The position numbers were made by a program, and so were the translations under genes. The notes beneath the pieces were generated by a model. The model searched no databases and had not been told where the DNA came from. It was given only the letters and a program-made list of their open reading frames with translations. From assembly GCF_000003605.2 (NCBI RefSeq), contig NW_003108091.1, forward strand, positions 276,119 to 336,066: DNA of 59,948 nt, given 5' to 3'. This DNA is from Saccoglossus kowalevskii. Its lineage: Eukaryota > Hemichordata > Enteropneusta > Harrimaniidae. Within the stretch, counting starts at the first letter, position 1. Every line of letters begins with the position of its first letter. Below, one piece after another: positions 46,101 to 58,108 of the stretch.

Positions 46101-49100
46101 AACTGTAATGAATCATAGTGAATACACTTGCTGTATGGGTAAATATGCATGGAAGTATAACAGCCACAATATACACCTGCATAAATTTCTCCATATGTTT
46201 AACATTTTTGATCAAACCTTTACATTACATAACAAAGAAATTATACAAAACTACAGAAAAAAAAATATTAGAGAGGGAAATGGTGGGATTCAAAGGATAG
46301 ATCTAAACAACATATATTTAACAAATTATTGCAATACTCCATGTAGGGTGTGGTTGGGTTGATAATAATGTCCTAATATGTTGCAAAGTTACTATGGTAG
46401 AGTAAGATTTTTTTAAACTAAACACCAAAAGGACTGAGAAAACTATGAAATATTTGTAAGTAATTTTCAAGAACTATGAAAAAGAAACTGTGGTGTTCAG
46501 TTTAGAGGTGTTTTATATCCAAAATATGACTTACCTATGCCAGTATTGGCACTAACAACTAGCATAGCAAAGTCTGGAGAATGACCAGTTAGTCCAAATA
46601 TTGTGGTTTTGAGGTATTTATGATGACCTGCTAAATCAATAAACGTAATAAGCTTAGAAGCTTGTTCGCATATCTCTTCTGCACACCGAGAATCACTGTA
46701 ATTGATAACCTATAGGAAACAAACAACAGACTATCATATATCAATCATCCAATGTAATACATCATAACATGTCAGATATGCATCACAAATCATATTTCAC
46801 TTGTGACTGGAATCGTAAATCCATTATAGAAGACAACATATGTTGCTGAATATGTGAGACAACACAGTTGGTATTTACCATAAATGTTAAATACACACAC
46901 GCAACCCTGGATGCTATAAAATTGTCAGTGATGTCCCCAGGAAAAATAGCAGAGTGCCACCATGGATTAGAGCACAATTATAAAACAGGGACCTCCTCCC
47001 ACACACACACATTTATTTATTATGCTCTGGGAAGAACCATCAATGAACAAGTGACTTCCTTTAAAATATTAGGAAATTTTCAAATCAGAAGTTTTTTAAA
47101 TCTTAGTGTTAAATGTGTCAAATCATTCATACATAAATGTAAATTAACAACAGGCGTAATCATAGAATGATTATGCGTATAATACCCATTCCTACAATTT
47201 TATATTTTTGTCCATTTTTTCAGAGTGTTGATTTACTGCAAAAATATTTGAACCATCTAAGCTAAGCCTTCACTTGATGAATGGCATATACTTAAAAAAA
47301 TAAATTATTTGTTATTATTACTAAATTATTACCCATACACTGCAAAATATATTGTATAACTCAATTCATGTATAACTTAAAGTCGTTGTGTACCAGTATT
47401 TCAGAAAATATCATAACATGTATTATAACAAATGGGTGTGAACAAAATAATGAACAGCAGTACACTATATCAGTAAGTTTGATTGCCAGTAATGAAGAAA
47501 AGTATTAGAGCTGTTATAAGTTATGTGACTACACAGCTGTTCACATGCCACAGCCAGCAGCTAATCTATGAAATCAACTTGAATTGCTGAATGCATTGAT
47601 GATAGTAGGCATTCATTTTGTACAGCAATCAATAAACAAAGGTGGGAAATTGTAGGTGCATGGGCTAAATGATAATGCTACCCACAAGTAAGCAATGTAG
47701 GAACAAAGCTTAAAGCAGTGAGTAAAAATGTCAAAAACACAGATACACCGATTCACACAACTGTTTTAATGAATAACACAAAACTGTATACACATTTCTC
47801 ATAGTGCTTTTTTGTATTTGTCTTTGACATTTCGTTTTATATTTTTGAATAATTAAATAAAAATATACACTGCCTTCAACATACATTGTTTGATTATCGA
47901 TTTACATTGGAAACTCCAGAGAAGACCCTTGCCATCTAATACGTATGAATATATACCAAAGCTAATAATCAATAACAAATATTTTGATGCCAAGAAATAT
48001 ATCAACCCCCTCATTACTTTGCCTCTTTATTTAAATGTCATGAATAAAATGCTTTCAAGTATAGCAGTATTTTGATGTATATGCATGACAGAATTACAAT
48101 TGTATTTGAAAGTGATGACCCCCATCTTAAACACTCCCTATTTTAGGGATTTCTCGTGCTGTACAATAAGGAATAATACAGGGAGTCAAATTTAAATAAG
48201 CAAATAGTCCATATACGTCCTATGTTTAAAAAAACAGTTATTTACTCTGTCACATCTATCTACTGAATTGCAAAATGATGTTGTATTAATACAGAGTATA
48301 TTGTGCTATACTAAATAAACAATGTTTTAAATTTCTTAAAATTGTGTACCACACGTCAGATAATTTTTAATTGTTACCAGCCCGAGCAGTCAGTAGTTGT
48401 AATCACTGTAAATAAATATATGTGTTAATCAACTAGCCACAGGGTCAGCATGAGTTAAGGTCCAAAGATCACAATCTTATGTTGTTTACATGTCGTGATG
48501 TTTCATTAATTATTTACCTGGCCTTTGCTGTTAAATCCTAAGATCTCATGACTAATACTGGACGTTCTTCCTGACTGTATTTCATGCAGATGGCGGAATA
48601 AATTAAGTCTAGCCCGTCCTCTTCCATTATCAAACTCTCCCTGTGTTAACACACCCAGTAATGTACTTTTACCAGCATCTGCATTACCCAACACTGCTAG
48701 ACGGAGGTCAATGAACTATTCAACAAAAGATACAAGATATTTTTTATAATGGTAACATTCATTGAAGCAGCTATGACTATAATATAATGAAAGAAAGCTA
48801 AGAAAACATTCCAGTATGCTGGGGAAAAGTTTATTAAATATATTAATTTTTGACATATATTTTATAATAACGTGTTACAATGTATGATTACCTGTTGGTT
48901 GTCTGGTACTTTTCTCACCAGTATCTCACATGCTCTCCTGCTAGGACTGGCACCTTCACCTTCAATGGTTCTTTCACGTAGTGTAGTCGTAGAAGCACCA
49001 AGTCTGTATTATTACACAAACACATATAAAACAAACTACTGCAGTATGTGGCTAACAATGGCAAACAAATGAATAACAACATACTTGATAGCTTGCTGCT

Positions 49101-52100
49101 CAAATTACAACAACAAAAACTTGCGATGTATTGCAAATGGGACGTTGTAACTAACAACAAACAAAGACACTGTGCCTTAAGTTGGTATAGTACAGTACAC
49201 GTTTGTTATGAAAAATATATCTGGACAGGCGGACTAGATGTTTTATATGAGGGAGAGCTGGGTTTATTTATAGCAAAAGTTCAGAGTTGAATGTACAGCG
49301 TTTCTACCTGAAATGGCTGTATGACGAATGGTTCACAGAACTTGTTTTAGCAGTATACATCAAATGTATGTTGGCTTGTATGTACATAAACTGTGTTTGG
49401 GGCTTCATAGAGTTACTTTCTACATACTACACCCAAATGTTACAAACTGATTGAAGTTGTCATTTGAATTGTTAGCTAACCGAGGCGAAGATTCCACGCT
49501 GAGTTTGGCAAGATATTTCATCACGCCTGGCTTTATTGATGCTTGACAGTTCAGAGTTTTCCATTTTAGTATTTTCTAACCTTATCGAATTGCAGAATGT
49601 CAGCACATTTTCTACTAGTAACCGGTCTAAAGTGTTGTCACACAAACTGTGAATGTGCGTCCCACTTATATGTATGTAGCTGTGTTCGAAAATCAATACC
49701 TGAGTGACGTCAGTGGTATTTATTTAATATTGCCATACTTCACTATGGTAGTCATTTTGAATCAAGAATTGCAAAAATCTAAAATCCTGAGGCTTATGAT
49801 TCTAAAATTAATTTCCAGACAGAAAGATTTTATTCATTTCTTTAAAAAATGTAGCTGCAGATTCATGCAAAAATGTGAAGATTCTTGCTTGAACAATAGC
49901 CTTGACATTTATATCATAGATAACTACCTTTGTATACCGGTACCTCAGTGGTTATGCAGATATTACAATCAAATTAGCAGTAGTAATATTAACCAGGGAT
50001 CTCCCTAGCAGTTATTGAGTGCAGTTACCAGCAGTTCAGGTCGATGAACTCACCCCTGGTAAAGTTTTACTGCTACTCTGACACCTTTATTGGGTTGTTT
50101 ACTATGTTTGCTCTTGCTGCCAACTTGCATGTGTTCTGATAATATCAAACCTATTTTGGTGCATCACAATAATTTGGGTCCAAAATTTAGTACAGTTTAT
50201 AAACTTCACTATTTAGGTAGAATGTGTATAATTTCTAGCAGCAAAAATTAAGTATATAATAAATTAATATATTTACTTTTCAGCCATTTTACTTAGGGTT
50301 TGCAACGAGGCATCCAGGTCTTCACTCATCAGACCTGCTAACATGCCATTGTCCTCCACTCCTATTTCGTATATTGCTTCGCCCTGACCTTCACGTAACC
50401 GCCATTTCATCTGTGTTACCAAATGCTCAAATCGTGATGGTGAAGGATTCACTAGCTTCAGCTATAAATTAGAACACAGCAAAATCAAAGTCTGCCGAGG
50501 ACAGTGAATAATTGAAACACTAGTACAGCAAACTCTTTGATTGACATTCAATTAACCTTCTATCCCACCTAAACAAAAGTAATTTTGAATGTGAAAACAA
50601 CTGAACAATAATTATAAACAATTCAGTGCAAACAGGAGCTAAATCACCTCACTTTTATGCATTACATCGGAGCCAAACTACTGCTCATCCCACCGATAAA
50701 CAGGAAATTATTATTAAAACGGATTTACACAGTTGTGGACGAACAAGAGCAGAGTTTCGACCGGGTTCATCCATTTTGCTCTAAGCCCAATAGAACATTG
50801 CCCTCAATTACTTAGTATGAAAAAATTAACAGCATGGCTGAGAACGATTTTGATGTCGTGCTTGTGTTGTTTCTTTACAAAGACAAGCAAGGATGTAGCA
50901 AATGATTATTGCCCAACGTTGCCATCGAACAGCTCTGATTTTTGCAATTATGGGTGCTATCATTTGTCATCTATAGTTATCCCTACAGTGTGGCAACATA
51001 CATGTAGTAGTCATTGGCAGGACTAGATAGTTATATACATGATTTTGATGCGCTTACACAATCGGAGCCATGTCAATGCTATTAGAGCTCAATCTTGAGG
51101 GGTTTTTGTAGCAAAACTTGGCTCGATTCGAATACTTATACATACATGTAGCCATTTTTTCTTGGCTTGAGTGGTAACAATAGAGGTGATGATGATTAAT
51201 GTAGATGTACAACAATTATTGCAGACAATACAATTAATATTTTTAGTTGCAATTGTAGCAATTCATGTTTTTGTCATAACTTCAAATATAAATTGCCCAT
51301 AGAGGCTCCTGATATCAATGTTTTTCAGTCAGATATTTCATACTATAAATAAAATAAAAAATACAAACCTTATACTCAATATTGCCTTGCTCCACCTGAA
51401 ATATAGTTAAAATATAGTTATTTCAAATATGTGTTCATTAGTGATAACAATGCGTCATCAGAAGTTATGACAATAAAAATATTTCTCTTCTCACAAACAC
51501 ACAACCTGAGGTTTGACAAAAACTATGAACCAAACTATAGATCTCACATACAACTATTTATTTTCACAATGAATACTGAACGACAAAAAGTTCAACTTTA
51601 TGTTGTTGTTGCTGGTAGGTATTTGGTGATTTTATGGCATTTGTGAGGACAAAATATCATGAATGTATAGCTATGACTATGTGTCTTAACGCTCCCAGTG
51701 ACATTTTCACTGATACAAAATTGAGCAATTTTCTTTGACTCTTGAATATTAGTACCGTATTACCAGTATGGATGCAATAATTAAAGGTAGAACATGAATT
51801 TAGTCCATTATAATTCCAGAAGACGTACCTGCACTTTATGCAAATTTTATTCATAACGTGGCAGTTTCTGGCTCATGAATATTCATTAATTTGTGGGTTC
51901 ATTCTTAAGGATGTAGTAGACTTTCGTGGTGATTTTTTTTTCCATTTTTTTTTCTTTTATTAAACGTTGACTTGTACCTATATGCAGTCATATGACCTTG
52001 TTTTTTTATGATATCATGTTTTGATTTTAAGAAAAAACGGCCTTTTTAAAAATATAAAAATAATTTACAAGTAACGGAAGTATGTGCACATAGGATAAGC

Positions 52101-55100
52101 CCTTATGAGCCAAAACAATAACATTTGTAATTAGCATAATCCTGCAAATAAACATTGCCTGTACGCGTCCTCTTCGAATGACCGGACGCACTCACTCTTT
52201 GCTGATAGTTCAACTAACATCGCATCGCGTTTCTCTATTATATATAGGGGCGATATATTTTGGGGAACAAGAGTTAGAAAGGGGGAATTAGCAATCTTTA
52301 GGGGGTTAATACAAAAGAAGTGACCCATCTGGAGAGCAGCAATCATCCTCGTGTCTGTTGGTGTGCATGTGACTTGCAGCTGTTAACCTTGTTTGTACTT
52401 CAACACCCGCTTCAACTGCTGTGACTGGCCTTCATGTGAGGTAGTATTATTGTGTTCTGTTATTGAACTGACTTGAGTTCTTGATATACTGTAGCTTTAA
52501 GCTGTATATGTCTTTAACATCTTTCATATCTTTTGTAGGAGTGTCCAGTCTGTGATTCAAACTTTCAATCTTTGAGTTTCCAGCGCACTGTCTTGTCCAC
52601 TGTACCACAAGGGTCTTCATGCAAGCGATAGGATTGACGATCTATTTATAGAACTGTCCTCAATAGCATTTTAAAATCCAACGAACCAGAAGATCCGAAC
52701 CTGCGATCTCTCCCATTACTGACAGTGTACCAAGCGGGCAGTCACAGAATTAAATAATTTGTTGTAATACTTAGCTTTATTGCAAGTTAGTGTTTGCGAG
52801 AAAAGACAGGAATGAGAATTGAACCTGGGTCCTTCTGGTTACTCGGTAGGCTAGTGACCCACAAGAGCATGATGAACTGACTGCTTGTCTTTGCATTTGA
52901 TGAGACTATATAATGTGTATATATAAAGATATAATACATATTTCCATTATGGAGTCACAATATTGCCAATTTCTGCTTGTGTAAACTATATTTATGCCAT
53001 AACTCGTTAGTGTACATCTTGAGTCTCAACCTATTTGGTGTTTGCCATTTGCGTTGACCATATCTGATCGACCCTAACCCTAATGCCAAGACACGTTCCT
53101 GTTAAAAATTGTAGCTCAATAATGATACTCTCTCGCGTTTATTTAATTTCCACCATTACAAGTTGTTAAATTGAGAGAATATATGTGTGGACAAATATTT
53201 AGGACTTATTTTGGTGTAAACAACTCTTGATCAATTAATTTCCACCATTACAAGTTGTTAAATTGAGAGAATAAATGTGTGGACAAATATTGGCCATGTA
53301 TTTGTGAGTAAATACCTATCGTTTAATTAATTTCCACCTCTACAAGGTTGTTAAATTGAGAGTATAAATGAGTTGACAAATATTTGATACTTATTTTGGT
53401 GTAAAGAACTTGTGTTTGATCAACTTCCACCATTGCAAATTGTTAAAATAATGAAATAAATATACTGGTATCATTGGATATTTGATTTAAATGTGAAACT
53501 TTCTAACAAAATGTTAACTGCTGAATTTGAACCCTCAATCAACAATTCCATAGACACCGTATAAATACCACAACACCACAGAAGATATTCATCTGTTGCC
53601 TGAATTGTTGTTGTAATATAGGGAACGCCATTGTGACATTTTAATATCTAGCAAAACTTATCTTGACTTGGGTCTTCTGTTTATCTCTTGTCACGCTCTG
53701 GTAACTGTTGAACAAATTGCGTGTCATTCAGGTTAAGACGTAAGTTATTTTATTATTTATTCATTCAATTTTGCATGGTGGAGTTTTGTGAGGTTTATTA
53801 TTTTTTCGCGACATTCTTTGTTTGTTATGGTTTGAGGGATTTCAGTTTATTTGATTTACGTTTTTTTTACAATAGCTCTGAGTCAGTGGGATTCAAACTC
53901 ACTGCCTTTTACAAGCTAATTTTGTTTTATCTTGCCTTGCCACGACGTTGGTCGTTGAGTGGTGTTTATTTTGCTAACAGTAACTACATCAATGTTCCGA
54001 TTAGTTGAATGGAAAAGCCAAAACAATTGCTTCGGTTCCGGTATGTGTATATCTAGTGGGATTCGAACCCTTGCCGTTTGTATTAGGTGTTTTTTCATTT
54101 CCCAAGTTTGCTACGCCGTAATATGCGACCACTTCCCCGTTTATTGTGATTTTGTGAGGGTTTAATAATGTTTTCCTCGCCCTTCACCCAATTGAAGGTC
54201 ATGTATTTTGTGACGTCACCAATTGTATGTAGGTAGACCATGAATTTGTCCTGTGATTGGACAGGTTATTTATTTATTTATATGCTGGCGGGAGACAACA
54301 AACTGAATCAATGACAATAGCAGAAGTGAGGCAATTCCAAAATATTTCATATTAGAGTATAAGAAAAATAAATTTGACCCTGGTTAGTGCATGTGTCAGC
54401 GCAAAAATCAATGCTTGCAACTTTTTTCCCTTTTTCTTTCAACACCATTCTCATGACCTGAGAAACAAATTTTTACTATTGAAATTATATTTTTTGGTGC
54501 CTGAACATAATTTTATTTTTACAAAAGATACAAAAAAAGTACAATTAGTCTGAAGTTTATGTATTTGGAAGGGTATTCATATGCAAATTTCAAACAACAA
54601 CAGCGAGCCTGGAGAAAGACATTGGTCTTGATCATTATTATTTGAACAAGTCGATTCTCCAATTGTTTATTTCTGTCAAGGCGTCTACCGTCAATACCGC
54701 AGCATACACTGCACTTTCCGCACTGTAAAGCTTGATTGTATTCTGTTTTTTTTAATGCTACATCATGTGATACGTAACTCCATTGCTAGGATACCATAGT
54801 GATATGTGCGTCAGTCGAAGGCAAATCGTTTCTCACTACAACAAGCAGTCAGTCGGTCACTTTGACCTTACGTCACAAAAGGTTACAATGTACGAATCGC
54901 TGGCAAAATGCTCGTTCCTCGGCAAGTTCTTTATTCTAAAATAACGGAAAGCTAGCGAATTCATTTGGAAAACTGTCACAGATATGTGCAAAAGGACCTG
55001 GGATAAAAAAACAAAATAAACAAACCGTAACGTTTACGTTACCTCTGGAGGAAGGCTTGACATACATGGCATCGATTTCTTATCGCTTGTCCCAGCGTCC

Positions 55101-55120
55101 ACATTAAGACTCGGATTCAT
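39992..55120 (-). CDS. GTPBP2: GTPBP2-like GTPase, complete 12-exon gene
   Basis: The product is a translational-GTPase-like protein of the GTPBP1/GTPBP2 group, related to EF-Tu/eRF3-type factors; in vertebrates GTPBP2 is tied to ribosome rescue with Pelota. The joined exons give 560 residues (human 602, from memory). Seen: [10 protein letters not shown]-loop (144-152), [25 protein letters not shown] (225-229), SKID (281-284), then beta-barrel domains with [19 protein letters not shown] and [10 protein letters not shown], ending [15 protein letters not shown]. The [11 protein letters not shown] block favours GTPBP2 over GTPBP1. Phases are 0,0,2,0,0,1,2,0,2,0,0, all consistent. The long Gly-rich N-terminus of vertebrates is absent. 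No defect is seen. Confidence 0.95.
40912..41073 (-). CDS. GTPBP2: GTPBP2-like exon 11
   Basis: Fifty-four codons, [20 protein letters not shown] to [14 protein letters not shown]. The acceptor is TTCTAG and the donor AGA|GTGAGT. GMV...FEA-V-VLFH matches the third domain of the family. Confidence 0.95.
42071..42453. mobile_element. 383-bp MITE with perfect TIRs
   Basis: CATTACTTGGGGTTTGCAAC at the left has its exact reverse complement at the right, and similarity runs inward for about 80 bases (ATGGTGACAT, CCAAGATCC). TA flanks both sides (42069-42070 and 42454-42455), as after a Tc1/mariner-type insertion. It is non-coding and lies in GTPBP2-like intron 10. Confidence 0.85.
43975..44149 (-). 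CDS. GTPBP2: GTPBP2-like exon 10
   Basis: It encodes [20 protein letters not shown] and the string [20 protein letters not shown], to ILRK. The acceptor is CCATATTTTAG and the donor AAG|GTATCG. Confidence 0.95.
44628..44686 (-). CDS. GTPBP2: GTPBP2-like exon 9
   Basis: It encodes [19 protein letters not shown] plus two bases. VP-VG-VVGGTL is the domain II entry of this GTPase group. The acceptor is TTTGCATAG and the donor CG|GTAAGT. Confidence 0.95.
45102..45237 (-). CDS. GTPBP2: GTPBP2-like exon 8
   Basis: It encodes [37 protein letters not shown] and the end AEFQ. SSVSG holds the G5-type motif. The acceptor is TTTTGTAG and the donor CAG|GTTGGT. Confidence 0.95.
45458..45595. repeat. 31-bp repeats each centred on AGTCACTGTGACT-like palindrome
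   Basis: Five imperfect units of about 31 bases (one is 27) lie in GTPBP2-like intron 7. The consensus core AGTCACTGTGACT is a 6+1+6 palindrome whose halves resemble AP-1/bZIP half sites. The outer bases vary more than the core. Confidence 0.75.
45886..46102 (-). CDS. GTPBP2: GTPBP2-like exon 7 (G4 motif)
   Basis: It encodes [29 protein letters not shown] and [10 protein letters not shown] to [12 protein letters not shown] serves as the guanine-specificity motif. The acceptor is TTCATTACAG and the donor TAG|GTGAGA. The opposite strand carries a long spurious frame. Confidence 0.96.
46535..46709 (-). CDS. GTPBP2: GTPBP2-like exon 6 (G3 motif)
   Basis: It encodes [20 protein letters not shown] and [20 protein letters not shown] to [13 protein letters not shown] is the Mg-binding switch II motif, with the His expected in translational GTPases. 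The acceptor is TTTCCTATAG and the donor TAG|GTAAGT. Confidence 0.96.
48518..48715 (-). CDS. GTPBP2: GTPBP2-like exon 5 (P-loop)
   Basis: It encodes [40 protein letters not shown] and [10 protein letters not shown]. It holds the nucleotide-binding P-loop and switch I region. The acceptor is TTGAATAG and the donor CAG|GTAAAT; 66 codons, phase 0 at both ends. Confidence 0.97.
48892..49003 (-). CDS. GTPBP2: GTPBP2-like exon 4
   Basis: It encodes [16 protein letters not shown] and [13 protein letters not shown], the linker before the G domain. LRER and VRKVPD-QQ are typical of the family. The acceptor is AATACAG and the donor CAG|GTAATC. Confidence 0.93.
50277..50461 (-). CDS. GTPBP2: GTPBP2-like exon 3
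   Basis: It encodes [38 protein letters not shown] and [10 protein letters not shown]. It is a highly conserved N-terminal block of GTPBP1/2 proteins. The acceptor is ATTTATAG and the donor AAA|GTAAAT. Confidence 0.96.
51369..51395 (-). CDS. GTPBP2: GTPBP2-like exon 2 (27-nt microexon)
   Basis: Nine codons, VEQGNIEYK, lie between TATATTTCAG and GTTTGT. Family proteins have GNIEYKLKLVNP contiguous here, so the reading is well supported in spite of its size. Skipping it would remove nine residues without shifting frame. Confidence 0.9.
52554..52853 (-). repeat. three tRNA-like (SINE-like) modules in a row
   Basis: On the minus strand, B-box-like GTTTGAATC (52554-52562), GGTTCGGATC (52692-52701) and GGTTCAATTC (52816-52825) each lie 28-45 bases after an A-box-like sequence: TGGTACAGTGG at 52597-52607, TGGTACACTG at 52723-52732 and TAGCCTACCGAG at 52842-52853. 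None folds as an intact tRNA by eye, so diverged tRNA-derived SINE heads are the best guess. Confidence 0.4.
53145..53470. repeat. four imperfect units of about 92 bp
   Basis: AATTTCCACC starts occur at 53145, 53237 and 53329, and a diverged one at 53422. Each is followed by TACAAGTTGTTAAATTGAGA-like sequence and GACAAATATT. It is a decayed satellite-type repeat in GTPBP2-like intron 1. Confidence 0.85.
53890..54069 (-). repeat. two further B-box-like motifs
   Basis: GTTTGAATC (53890-53898) and GGTTCGAATC (54060-54069) on the minus strand share the flanking context CCCACT. The second is a full match to the pol III B-box consensus. A-box partners are weak. They are probably relatives of the 52554-52853 modules. 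Confidence 0.35.
55043..55120 (-). CDS. GTPBP2: GTPBP2-like exon 1 (start)
   Basis: Twenty-six codons run from [23 protein letters not shown] then SSLPPE, with donor GAG|GTAACG. LPPE followed by GNIEYK after splicing matches the family. Vertebrate proteins have a much longer Gly-rich leader; here the leader is short. Confidence 0.85.
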
Positions 55121-56255
55121 CACAGCTGACTGTTCATTGACCAATTACCGCAGCATAAACTATCAGTGATGTATTTCTTCCTATGATCGCAATATCTGGC
55201 CTTACCTGTACATAATCTTTTCAATTATAAACATTTCGCGATCGTCCCTCCATATTGCATCAACCAAGCTCAAAAATAATAGTGCCGCCAACGATGTATT
55301 TAGTGGTTGAATACTGCGCCACCAACGACAAAACAAAGGAAATCAATCAATCTTGTCTGTGCGTCGTTTAGCCTTTGTATTCGAAAGCGAAGCGTCTCTC
55401 GCTCCAAGACCGTAACCTGGCTACTGAAGATACAATTTTGTTTGCCATTCCATCAGTTTCGTTTTGTGTCATTATTTTCAGGAAGTACAGCGTAGTGCAC
55501 GCATATCATTATTACTGCATGTTGGCCCCAAAGGTGAGTAAGTTACTGCCAATTATTCTAAAAATAACGCGACGATTGTTACGACAACGATATCTAATAA
55601 TTAATGCAGGCGGAGACGGTCGTCGTGGATGGATCACAGCTGCTCACCCAAGTTCGTTTCTACTGACGTAACTAACGTACTGGGCAATAGTCGTAACGAA
55701 CACGCCAGACTAGTAGAGTATTCTGTACGAATATAACACAGCCATAGTATTTGCTGTTTGTGTGTAAATACTAGTATTTCCAATGTGTTGCATATATTGT
55801 TACAAATGCTGGTAGTGCAAATACATGTTCAACGTGTTTGTTCGTGTTTGACCTCCAGTATCTGGTACTACTTCTTTAGATAGCCCGAATGCATTGGTGA
55901 CATACATGTAGATGTCTAGTTATGGCTTCTTTCAGTTTCAGGTTAGTTAAATACTCGTTGTAAAAACAAGGACATAATTATACAGAAGATATAATCAATA
56001 TATTAATAAAACATGTAATTATTAATTTTAACAAATTTTAAATGTAAATTGTTTTCTAAATCCCTCATTTAGATGAGGAATTATGTTAATATATAACACT
56101 GTATGCCAGTCACAATATTTGTTGTCACCACACCTTTTGATGATTAATAGTAATAATTATGATTAGTGGTACAGTACATAAATGCATCAGTAACACAGTG
56201 TCTACGTAGTTAATTATTACATTATTTCATATCAATTATTTCTATTTGCAGCACG
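55121..56255. promoter_or_regulatory. divergent interval between GTPBP2-like and ninein-like genes
   Basis: The two coding starts face away from each other across 1.1 kb. The ninein-like ATG lies four bases after an acceptor (CTATTTGCAG, exon from 56252), so a non-coding 5' exon must lie upstream. AAAG|GTGAGT at 55533 is a good candidate donor. A CCAAT lies near 55141. No TATA box is obvious. Confidence 0.45.
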
Positions 56256-56438
56256 ATGGATGATGAGGATCATGACGTGTACGTGGCTCAGTTAAAAGAA
56301 GTATTTGATAGCTGTGATACCCGAAGAATTGGTCGATTAGACAGAATACAGCTCATTGAACTTTGCCATAAACTTCAGCTGGATGACCAGAGTGATAATT
56401 TACTAGATCAACTTCTTGGAGACGATCTCGATGAAAAG
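56256..56438 (+). CDS. NINL: ninein/ninein-like centrosomal protein, first coding exon
   Basis: Ninein-family proteins anchor microtubule minus ends at the centrosome and pair N-terminal EF-hand-like motifs with long coiled coils. Sixty-one codons run MDDEDHDVYVAQLKEVFDSC to LLGDDLDEK. D-E--HYV-QL-EV--SCDT-G-G-LDR--L--LC-KL is the pattern of the family's first EF-hand-like segment and is closer to NINL than to NIN. An invertebrate may have a single gene of this type. The donor AAG|GTGAGT is phase 0. The rest of the gene lies beyond the window. Confidence 0.8.
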
Positions 56439-58108
56439 GTGAGTAGTAGAGTTTTGGGGGTTGGTAGGATGTAAAGAAGTCTGTACTGTTATGTGTTTAT
56501 TTTTTAGTGAGATTATCGGTAATATCCATACATTCTCAAATCAAAAAAGAGGGGGATACAAAATTTTAGAGAATTTCATTCAGATCTTTACAGCAAGTAC
56601 CTATCACACAATTTTGTCCTCATAACTGCTCTCCAATTCTCAAATCATGAAAATTAATATTGACAAAAATTAAGCTGTATGTATATTTATTATTTAATTA
56701 AAAATACTAAAAATGAATGCTGTGTTGTATATTGTCACTGTAGCTGACAACAAAATAAGTTGTTAGTCCACAAATCATCTGTTTGAATGTCTAAGCTGTT
56801 ACTGGGGGGTATTGTAGTAGGTCACATTTTTGCTCAGTTCTTTCTATATCATAAATGTTCTCTAATTCTTTACATTTTCATCAGAAGATCATTTATCAGA
56901 TTTCAGTTTTGTCAACAATAGCCAAATTTGTTGCTAGATATCATAATAGCCTATTTGAGTTTTTACCATTTGTCAGTGATCACACTAGATTTTATTTTGC
57001 ATAGCTTAGCATTATGGTTGTTTCTGTATACTGTAAAAGATCTAAAAATTTGACCATCTAAATATTTGTCAAATTTTTGTCAATCTTAATTTATCAAAGA
57101 ATTAACTGTTTTTGGTTCTCCAAGTTTTTGTTCGTCTCAGATTTCTTTTCCTGAACCATTTTGTTCCATACTAATTTAGTATTTAATTAATATTATATCA
57201 TTTTTAGTTTTGTATTTCATTATTTGTGAAACTAAAATTACACTGGAAGTGCATCTAAAAGAGTTGTCTATAGCACAGGTGTAAAAATAGTGGGGAATCA
57301 TGCTTGATTCTGTGATTGACAGGAGTCACATCAAAGAAAATACTGGTGTTATATTCTCGTCCACATCCTTCTTGATTTACTGCTCTACCACAATATCTGC
57401 TGAAATTAATTTTATTTGTATCATTGTAAGATTGTGCATGGTTTTCTGACCTCATTTGGTTTGTTTATTTATCTTCTACCTGACTGGCTATGTCATAGTG
57501 TCACCTGTGAGTTGTAAAAGTATGCATTGCGTGTAGGCAACATGTGTTAATAATAACCACATTTATCGTGTCAACAAACAAATGTGCATACACTGGAAAA
57601 ACAATAATAAATCTGTCATGTGACATGTGAATTATTATTCCCATGCAAGCTGTTTACTTGGTTATTGAGTAATGAACATATAAATATGATTATTATAATT
57701 TGTGGTAGGTCACTTTATATTTTCACAGTCCACATTAGCATTATTTTAATGAGTGACCTTTGTTTATCATTCATCTCTATTGTACTAATACATAGGTATT
57801 TCAAAAGCGGAATCAAGTTCAGTTGAAGTGTGATTATATTAGGATGATACTCTTATTTTAATTTTCCTAAATGTACGATTTTGATTGATGTAAAAATAAG
57901 ACTTTATTTTTTTTTTTTTTCTGTTTTAAATATTTTTGCGATTTCTAGTCAATAAACTTAGTTGAATGACTTGTTTCAGTGAGTACAAATTATATTGCAG
58001 AGAAGAGAGTCTCTGATGCTTCATGTCTGCACATTTCTTAAATTAGATTCAATTTTAAATTTATTGTGCTTTTGATATGCATCATAAGCAAGGAGGAGGT
58101 CCCTGTTA

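Noticed and set aside
45796-46362. 188-residue plus-strand frame
   Set aside because: It is antisense to GTPBP2-like exon 7, which has strong family motifs and splice sites on the other strand.
52800-52870. A functional tRNA gene
   Set aside because: The B box is good but no cloverleaf with paired acceptor and anticodon stems could be drawn by eye.
57980-58070. Second coding exon of the ninein-like gene
   Set aside because: An acceptor-like TATTGCAG is present, but the reading resembles no ninein segment and stops without a good donor.
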